This document shows, piece by piece, positions 41,802 through 46,682 of a stretch of DNA of 46,682 nucleotides. Location of the stretch: positions 1 to 46,682 of the forward strand of contig JAHHIC010000062.1 of assembly GCA_019359035.1 (NCBI GenBank). Direction: 5' to 3'. A program made the position numbers and the translations under genes. This stretch comes from Scytonematopsis contorta HA4267-MV1. GTDB taxonomy: Bacteria > Cyanobacteriota > Cyanobacteriia > Cyanobacteriales > Nostocaceae. The notes beneath the pieces are model-generated. The model searched no databases. It was not told the DNA's origin and worked only from the letters and a program-made list of their open reading frames with translations. Each line of letters opens with the position of its first letter. The stretch's first letter is position 1.

Positions 41802-43010
41802 TTAAGATTTATGGTCTAAACGAACAGCCTGCTCCAAAGCCGATTTTTCCCTAGCTCTACGAGCAAATGGTTGTAACTTAGCTAAACTCCAGCCCATAAT
41901 TATACTCATATCTTCCAAACTCATTCCCTTCATTAACATTTCCACACACCAGGTATGTTGAGCTTGTTCAATAACAGGCTTTTCACCTTCTGGTGTCAAC
42001 AATCCCTCCGTTAACATTTGCCAACACTGTATTATTTCAGCCTCTGATATTGGTTGATTATTATTAATAAATAATGCCGAATGTTCATCTTTACGATTTT
42101 TCAACCATTGCGTCAAGGGATTCCGAGTATAAGAGCCATAATGTTTACCCATAATCCATTGATTTACAGGAGCCTGTCGAGAAGACGTTTGCACTATTTG
42201 TAATAAATGCTGCTTCTCGTTACTAATTTGATGCGCTCTCTGTAAATTAGCAATTTCTGATGGAGATAAACCAGCTCCAAACAAAACATACATTAAAGCG
42301 TAATCTCGAAGTCCTGATTTCTTAGCTCGTTGCAAAATTACGTGAACTAAATTTTCTGGTAAATCTATTACTTTTTCACAAACAAATGATTCAGTTTTGA
42401 CTAAACTTGTGGAATTTGTCGCGACTTTGAGAAACAGTGCGGCTAAATCTTCTAAAAATTCATCTCTATCATGCCAAAGTTCGTGATATTCGCTGGTAAA
42501 CTCAATTACCGCATATCCCAACAACATACTATTGAGCAAACTGGCTAATTTTTGCGCTGGTAATTGGATATGTAATTGTTCTCGTTCCATAACTGTTGCT
42601 AAATATTCCGCAACAAAATAGTTCGCTTGAGTTAGGCTACGTCCCAAAGCTTGACGGTTTTCTAAGGGATAATTTCCAGACTCCCCCACAAGCGAACGCA
42701 CCAACTCTGGAATTTTTTCTAAAGCTAGTAAGCGTCCCTCGCAATAGTCCCTTAGAGCTTGGTAGACACTAATCGTTTCATCTGCTTGCGCTTTTAATGA
42801 TTCACCCATTTCTTGAAACACTTGCGATTCGGAAATTACTGCCAAAAGTAATCCGTGCTTGTTCCCGAAATGCCGAAATAGCGTCACTTCATTTACTTGC
42901 GCTTGTTCAGCTATTTGTCGCGTTGTTGTTACGGTAACACCTTGGGTGGTAAATAACTGCAATGCGGCGTTTATCAGTCGCTGTCGAGTTGAACCTATTG
43001 GGTTAGACAT
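41802..43010 (-). CDS. TetR-family regulator fused to an inactive tyrosine-recombinase-like domain
   Basis: 402 residues, about twice the normal TetR length. Residues 1-200 are a TetR protein with HTH (RLINAALQLFTTQGV, TRQIAEQAQVNEVTLFRHF). Residues about 215-390 read like a phage-integrase catalytic domain: LRDYALMYVLFGAGLSPSEIANL corresponds to the Arg-I box, QHTWCVEMLMKGMSLEDMSIIMGW to the HxLRHT...LGH box. The catalytic residues are gone: Ser249 replaces Arg I, Gln351 precedes HT in place of Arg II, and no Tyr nucleophile follows. It may serve in DNA binding or dimerisation. It is divergent from desC and probably regulates it. Confidence 0.85.
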   Translation of the reverse strand: MSNPIGSTRQRLINAALQLFTTQGVTVTTTRQIAEQAQVNEVTLFRHFGNKHGLLLAVISESQVFQEMGESLKAQADETISVYQALRDYCEGRLLALEKIPELVRSLVGESGNYPLENRQALGRSLTQANYFVAEYLATVMEREQLHIQLPAQKLASLLNSMLLGYAVIEFTSEYHELWHDRDEFLEDLAALFLKVATNSTSLVKTESFVCEKVIDLPENLVHVILQRAKKSGLRDYALMYVLFGAGLSPSEIANLQRAHQISNEKQHLLQIVQTSSRQAPVNQWIMGKHYGSYTRNPLTQWLKNRKDEHSALFINNNQPISEAEIIQCWQMLTEGLLTPEGEKPVIEQAQHTWCVEMLMKGMSLEDMSIIMGWSLAKLQPFARRAREKSALEQAVRLDHKS

Positions 43011-43025
43011 AATCTATCTAAAGTA

Positions 43026-43091
43026 ATGCAAGTGCTGCTTGCATTTTTAAATTATTCTTGTTAGGCTTACAGATGTAAGTGGCACTTGCAT
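43026..43091. promoter_or_regulatory. Two matching 19-bp palindromes, candidate operators of the TetR fusion
   Basis: ATGCAAGTGCTGCTTGCAT (43026-43044) and ATGTAAGTGGCACTTGCAT (43073-43091) share ATGYAAGTGSYRCTTGCAT. They are 47 bases apart, start to start, in the 127-base space between the TetR fusion and desC. Each is a palindrome with 7- to 9-base arms. The first is 15 bases from the regulator start, which predicts autoregulation. Confidence 0.75.
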
Positions 43092-43137
43092 CAATTATAA
43101 GGTCTAAATACGACACTCGCGTTAAAAGGAAAAAATT

Positions 43138-43974
43138 GTGACAACAAACTTAGATGTGGTTGTTAATAAACAGCCGTTGGTTCCAAGCTGGAGTACCGTG
43201 GCATTTTTTGCTGCGATTCATGGATTAGCTTTGTTAGCTCCTTGGTATTTTTCTTGGTCTGCTTTGGGAGTAATGATATTCCTGCACTGGTTGTTTGGCA
43301 GTATTGGTATATGTTTGGGCTATCACAGACTTTTGAGTCATCGAAGTTTACAAGTACCCAAGTGGTTAGAATATACGCTCGCGATTTTAGGAGCGTTAGC
43401 AATTCAAGGTGGACCAATATTTTGGGTAGCTGGACATCGACTGCATCATGCTCACACAGAAGACGAAGATAAAGACCCATATTCAGCAAAGCGAGGTTTT
43501 TGGTGGAGCCATATGCTGTGGATTTTTTACCCACGTCAAGAGTTTTTTGAATATGAACAATATAAAAAGTTCGCCCCTGATTTAGACCGCGACCCTTTCT
43601 ACCGTTGGTTAAATCGTTACTTTATACTGCTGCAAATACCTGTAGCTATCTTATTGTATGTCTTGGGTGGATGGTCATTTGTTATCTATGGTGTATTCTT
43701 AAGAGCCGTATTGTTGTGGCATAGTACTTGGCTAATTAATTCAGCCAGTCATATGCGAGGTTACCGTTGCTTCCAATCCAATGATAATTCGCGTAATCTT
43801 TGGTGGGCAGCAATTCTCACTTATGGAGAAGGTTGGCATAATAATCACCATGCTCATCCGAATGTCGCAAAAGCAGGATTATCTTGGTGGGAAATAGACA
43901 TGACTTGGTGGGCAATCAAATTACTACAGACCTTGGGATTAGCAAAGAAAGTCGTGCTTCCAGTTTCCAAATAA
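43138..43974 (+). CDS. desC: Delta-9 acyl-lipid desaturase
   Basis: 278 residues. The three His boxes of membrane di-iron desaturases are HRLLSH (63-68), HRLHH (100-104) and HNNHH near 235-240. Two pairs of membrane spans lie at about 20-60 and 160-200. It introduces a double bond at carbon 9 of stearoyl groups bound to membrane lipid, using ferredoxin; membrane fluidity depends on it. The start is GTG at 43138 with AAGGA 7 bases upstream. It is divergent from the TetR-recombinase fusion, with two shared operator-like palindromes between. Confidence 0.93.
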   Translation: MTTNLDVVVNKQPLVPSWSTVAFFAAIHGLALLAPWYFSWSALGVMIFLHWLFGSIGICLGYHRLLSHRSLQVPKWLEYTLAILGALAIQGGPIFWVAGHRLHHAHTEDEDKDPYSAKRGFWWSHMLWIFYPRQEFFEYEQYKKFAPDLDRDPFYRWLNRYFILLQIPVAILLYVLGGWSFVIYGVFLRAVLLWHSTWLINSASHMRGYRCFQSNDNSRNLWWAAILTYGEGWHNNHHAHPNVAKAGLSWWEIDMTWWAIKLLQTLGLAKKVVLPVSK

Positions 43975-43987
43975 AACATTAGATATA

Positions 43988-44153
43988 GTAGAGACGCGAT
44001 AAATCGCGTCTCTACAAGGGTTTTGACTGACGCATAATCAATTTACGCGGATGTTTATTCAGCGGATATACGATAAATCAGAGACGCGATAAATCAGAGA
44101 CGCGATAAATCAGAGACGCGATAAATCAGAGACGCGATAAATCGCGTCTCTAC
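43988..44153. repeat. Hairpin repeat plus 16-bp tandem expansion of its left arm
   Basis: A complete 28-bp hairpin is at 43988-44015. At 44079-44142 the unit CAGAGACGCGATAAAT is repeated four times exactly, preceded by a part unit at 44071, and the array closes with CGCGTCTCTAC (44143-44153). The arm of the hairpin has therefore been amplified while one closing arm remains. Confidence 0.9.
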
Positions 44154-44161
44154 ATGTGGCA

Positions 44162-44325
44162 CAAAAAATAAGAGTGGGAGTAAGCATACCAGTCGCTTTT
44201 ACACTCCCACTCTAACGTTTGCTGCTGAAGCGAATCAGGAACATGCATGGACGCAACCCTTCTTTTGGGGGCTAATCTGCATGGTTACGACAATGCACTT
44301 AACATTCCTGTTGCAGCAAACGCAA
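44162..44325 (-). ncRNA. Candidate structured RNA with its own terminator
   Basis: Nested stems form a rod: CGTTTGCTGC/GCAGCAAACG (44216-44225 with 44313-44322), CAGGAA/TTCCTG (44236-44241 with 44305-44310), TGCAT/ATGCA (44244-44248 with 44293-44297) and CGCAACC/GGTTACG (44252-44258 with 44283-44289). The inner stem contains a C-A clash on the plus strand that becomes a legal G-U pair on the minus strand. On that strand an 11-bp hairpin (44171-44181 with 44203-44213) leads into T6, an intrinsic terminator. A minus-strand -10-like TAATAT (44331-44336) sits just upstream. I do not recognise the RNA; it has no clear match to Yfr, SRP, 6S or tmRNA motifs. Confidence 0.6.
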
Positions 44326-44388
44326 ACTTAATATTATTAATGATTTTGATTTGAAATTACCCTGATTAACGACTATAGTGATATCCAT

Positions 44389-44558
44389 TTGATAAATACT
44401 TTTGATTTCATGTACAATAAAAAATCAATAAGTACTCAATATGATGGTTAATTTATTAGTGACACACCCTGATATCAACACCCTTGAAGTCGTTTATCTT
44501 TTTTAATTAAAGCTAACTTCTTCGACTATTAGTTGCCAAAATGGCAACTTTCTTTTTA
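44389..44558 (+). ncRNA. Candidate short transcript: promoter, 21-codon frame, terminator
   Basis: TTGATA (44389-44394), an 18-base spacer and TACAAT (44413-44418) form a near-consensus promoter. A short frame from ATG at 44441 to TAA at 44506 (MMVNLLVTHPDINTLEVVYLF) lacks a ribosome binding site. AGTTGCCA-AAA-TGGCAACT (44531-44549) followed by TTCTTTTTATT is a good terminator. The unit predicts a transcript of about 130 bases, either a small RNA or a tiny peptide message. It runs divergently from the structured RNA next to it. Confidence 0.5.
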
Positions 44559-44917
44559 TTTCAGATAAAGATATTTGTAAATAAATTATTAAATATATGA
44601 GGTTGATTCAAAAATTGAGTTAAACAGCATAGAAAAAAGCCTAAATTCTACAAACAGTAATACCTAAAACACTTGCTATATAGAGCATACAAGCAAAATA
44701 ATAACAATAGTTATTGACGATAAAAAAATGTAAATCTTGTTACAGTAATTTATTTGAAACATGCTATGAATACCAATTATTTATCGGTTATACTATCTTT
44801 GATTTGAAAAAATTATAGATAATCTGTATCAGATAATAGAATTCACATAATATATTTTCTTTCTGCATCGGTAAATACAAAAAGCTCTATATTCAAATAA
44901 ACTTTAAATTTTTGCAG
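44559..44917. other. AT-rich gap with no feature seen
   Basis: No open frame of note, hairpin or repeat could be supported in this stretch between the short transcript and the nuclease-fold gene. Confidence 0.5.
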
Positions 44918-45544
44918 CTATTTCAAAGCTGCGACTAAAATCCGCATCACTTGCTCCAAATCTTCGGGAACCCGATAACTATTAATTCCTTGTTCAAACT
45001 GCTTCCTGATACGGTCAAGTCTGGCAAACTGCCATATAGTTCCAGTGGAGACAGCACCAACTAAAATAGGTTGTTCCGAAACCGCAGTCCCTCTGTCCCA
45101 CTGGTCAACAGCCACCAATTCAGCAATTAACTGCGTGAAACCTCTTGTTAAGTCCTCGTACTTAGCCTCAATCACCAACAGCTGATTAACAGCATTAACC
45201 CGTAACAAATAATCCAAATTACCTTGAAGCAAGTTAGAAACCTTCAACCCATACTCAATCCGCAGTTCAGCTTGAGTATAGTGAATTAACTCCGTAACCA
45301 CCCGTGAGATAAGAATTTCCCGTCTTGCAAATTCGTTAGTCAAGGGCACATACGGTAAAACCTCCTCAATACGCTCCCTCAACTCTTGCAAGCGGTCAAG
45401 TTCACCAGGAAATTGGGGTAAATTAAGAGTTTTTCTAGTGAGTTGATAGCCAAACTCCTTGGCAAGTTCGCTAGCCTCAAAACCAAGCTCAAAGTATCGA
45501 CTAAATGTATAACTTAAATTCGGGTCAAGAAGTGGCATAGTCAA
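44918..45544 (-). CDS. Hypothetical protein with PD-(D/E)XK-like core
   Basis: 208 residues. GNLDYLLRVNAVNQLLVIEAKYEDLTRG supplies the D...E-x-K of a nuclease-like fold, and LIAELVAVDQW with GAVSTGTIWQFARL matches the same order in the protein at 27375-27995. The N-terminal half is helical (LDRLQELRERIEEVL). The catalytic trio is present here, so activity is more plausible than in the relative. It is transcribed alone. The start is ATG near 45544, where Met1 or Met3 may be used. Confidence 0.65.
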   Translation of the reverse strand: MTMPLLDPNLSYTFSRYFELGFEASELAKEFGYQLTRKTLNLPQFPGELDRLQELRERIEEVLPYVPLTNEFARREILISRVVTELIHYTQAELRIEYGLKVSNLLQGNLDYLLRVNAVNQLLVIEAKYEDLTRGFTQLIAELVAVDQWDRGTAVSEQPILVGAVSTGTIWQFARLDRIRKQFEQGINSYRVPEDLEQVMRILVAALK

Positions 45545-45586
45545 ATTCTGCCAGCAAGATTCATCATACCAACCTTACACCAAAAT

Positions 45587-45614
45587 GTAGAGACGTTACA
45601 TGTAACGTCTCTAC
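45587..45614. repeat. 28-bp dispersed hairpin, perfect palindrome with altered core
   Basis: GTAGAGACGTTACA is followed by its exact reverse complement. The outer eight bases match the family; the inner stem is GTTACA rather than CGCGAT. Degenerate ATGTAAC/ATGCAAC half-sites follow to about 45670. Confidence 0.85.
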
Positions 45615-45715
45615 ATGCAACGTCTTCATATGTAACATCTTTATTGTAATATCTCCATATGTAACATTCTTACATAAATTGTTGCATCAAATTTTCCCTA
45701 TTCCCTCTTCCTCTA

Positions 45716-46588
45716 TCAAAAAGGTTGATACATCAGCGAGAAAAACAAGCCATTATCCTGCAACGAATCCCCTTGCTTTCTAATCGAATTAAGTGGAAGT
45801 CCCCAATCTAGACGAACAGCAAAATTACTTATTTGCCAACGTAAACTGAGACCAGTACTAGCAAACAGACTATTATCCACCCCAATACCATTGTTATTCC
45901 AAACTTTCCCAAAATCAACAAAAGGGGCAACTTGTAGACTACCCCAACTAGAATTTTTCACCAGTGGGAAGCGCACCTCAACAGAACCAGTGATGCCATT
46001 ATCAGCAACAAATTGATTCTGTCGGAATCCACGAAGAGTATCAACCCCACCGATACTAAACTGTTCTAAAGGTAGAAGTGAATCAGGTGTGATTTGAGTA
46101 CCAATCCGAGCAATACTAATAACATCTTGACCTAAGTTTTGTGCCCATTGGAATTGACCAACCCAGCTGAGAAAACGTCCGTCAACTCCTGTATTATTAA
46201 CTGTTGCACCAAATGCACCTACTCCTAAACTAAATTGGGAACGTGCAGCTAAAACTCGTTGAGGTGTACGGTCAATCCAATCTTGGCTAAAGCGTAAAAC
46301 TGCGACCCTTGATTTACCATCTTCTGGTCCAGTAGAAAAAGAAAAGGGGATGTCTCTTAGTAGGTAAGTTTGACTATCCCGCAAATCAGCGGAAAACCCT
46401 AAGGTAAATTCCTGTTTGGGTGTGTTAACAATTGGCTGACGATAGCCAAGTGAGAATGTGCTAGTTTTACCAAGAATATCTAAGGGAGAAAATGGTTCTT
46501 CAATAATGCGGCTATCACTGTTTGCGTATCGTAATGATAGAGTCCCATCAGAAGCATTTAAACCTACATTCCGCACCCAAACTGTCAC
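45716..46588 (-). pseudogene. 5'-truncated TpsB/ShlB-type outer-membrane transporter
   Basis: 290 residues from GTG at 46588, with no ATG; the frame is open upstream to a TGA at about 46658. The sequence is only the C-terminal beta barrel of a two-partner secretion transporter: FSLGYRQPIVN, LPLEQFSIGGVDTLRGFRQNQF (the conserved RGF block), VEVRFPLV, VAPFVDFGKVWN and the terminal FFSLMYQPF with a C-terminal aromatic. A signal peptide, plug helix and POTRA domains should come before it. All three minus-strand frames have stops between 46640 and 46682, so the 5' part is missing or disrupted just inside the window. Confidence 0.75.
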
Positions 46589-46682
46589 AGAAGTGTTTTT
46601 ACTGACTATTTTCTCTATATGAAGAGTAAAAAAACACTGACGTTGCCTGTATAGTCACATTATTTACCTATCTCAGATGATA

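Overview
The window looks like chromosome of a filamentous, probably heterocyst-forming cyanobacterium (Nostocales). The evidence is apcF (phycobilisome core), cp12, a glnA with an NtcA-type promoter, desC, a cyAbrB-like fragment, Uma2-type endonucleases, and abundant short tandem heptamer repeats and dispersed hairpins. Base composition is AT-rich. HIP1 octamers (GCGATCGC) are surprisingly few; I saw only two. I saw no rRNA, tRNA, CRISPR array or intact insertion sequence.

Layout. (1) 78-8110, minus strand: a gene set matching the uncharacterised STM4011-STM4015 families. It holds a HemN-like radical SAM enzyme, an alkaline-phosphatase-superfamily hydrolase, an ATP-grasp protein and two leucine-rich-repeat STM4015 paralogs. 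It is interrupted by a ribbon-helix-helix/Rpn-nuclease pair at 1.7-2.9 kb and by a 543-bp inverted-repeat-bounded segment at 6.3-6.8 kb. Repeats have entered two of its reading frames without breaking them. A partner STM4011 gene is not in the window and could lie left of base 1. (2) 8.4-13.6 kb: housekeeping genes rlmI, rnz and cobU plus conserved hypotheticals. (3) 13.7-16.5 kb: two family-2 glycosyltransferases and a WcaF-type acetyltransferase, an extracellular polysaccharide group. (4) 17-20 kb: an MHYT sensor histidine kinase and its tandem, sensor-less copy whose phosphoacceptor histidine has become tyrosine. (5) 20.2-22.7 kb: a Uma2 endonuclease and a nuclease-TPR fusion. (6) 22.8-26.7 kb: glnA, apcF, tlyA and cp12, core nitrogen, light and carbon genes. 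(7) 27.4-32.6 kb: a nuclease-fold protein, a dynamin-like GTPase, a spore-photoproduct-lyase-like radical SAM enzyme, a repeat nest and a DJ-1/PfpI protein. (8) 32.7-34.7 kb: an ABC-ATPase plus TOPRIM/DUF4435-like pair resembling the PARIS anti-phage system. (9) 34.8-41.7 kb: an esterase, a Rieske oxygenase with a divergent TetR regulator, an LRV-repeat protein and small proteins. (10) 41.8-44 kb: a TetR protein fused to a dead tyrosine-recombinase-like domain, divergent from desC, with two matching 19-bp palindromes between them. (11) 44-46.7 kb: two candidate short transcripts, a nuclease-fold protein and a 5'-truncated TpsB outer-membrane transporter.

The best candidates for an undescribed system are the STM4011-4015-type cluster and the conserved C-terminal tail shared by its two LRR proteins. 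After these come the PARIS-like pair, the TetR-recombinase fusion with its operators, and a strand-specific structured RNA at 44162-44325. Functional statements about families come from remembered family knowledge, not from searches.
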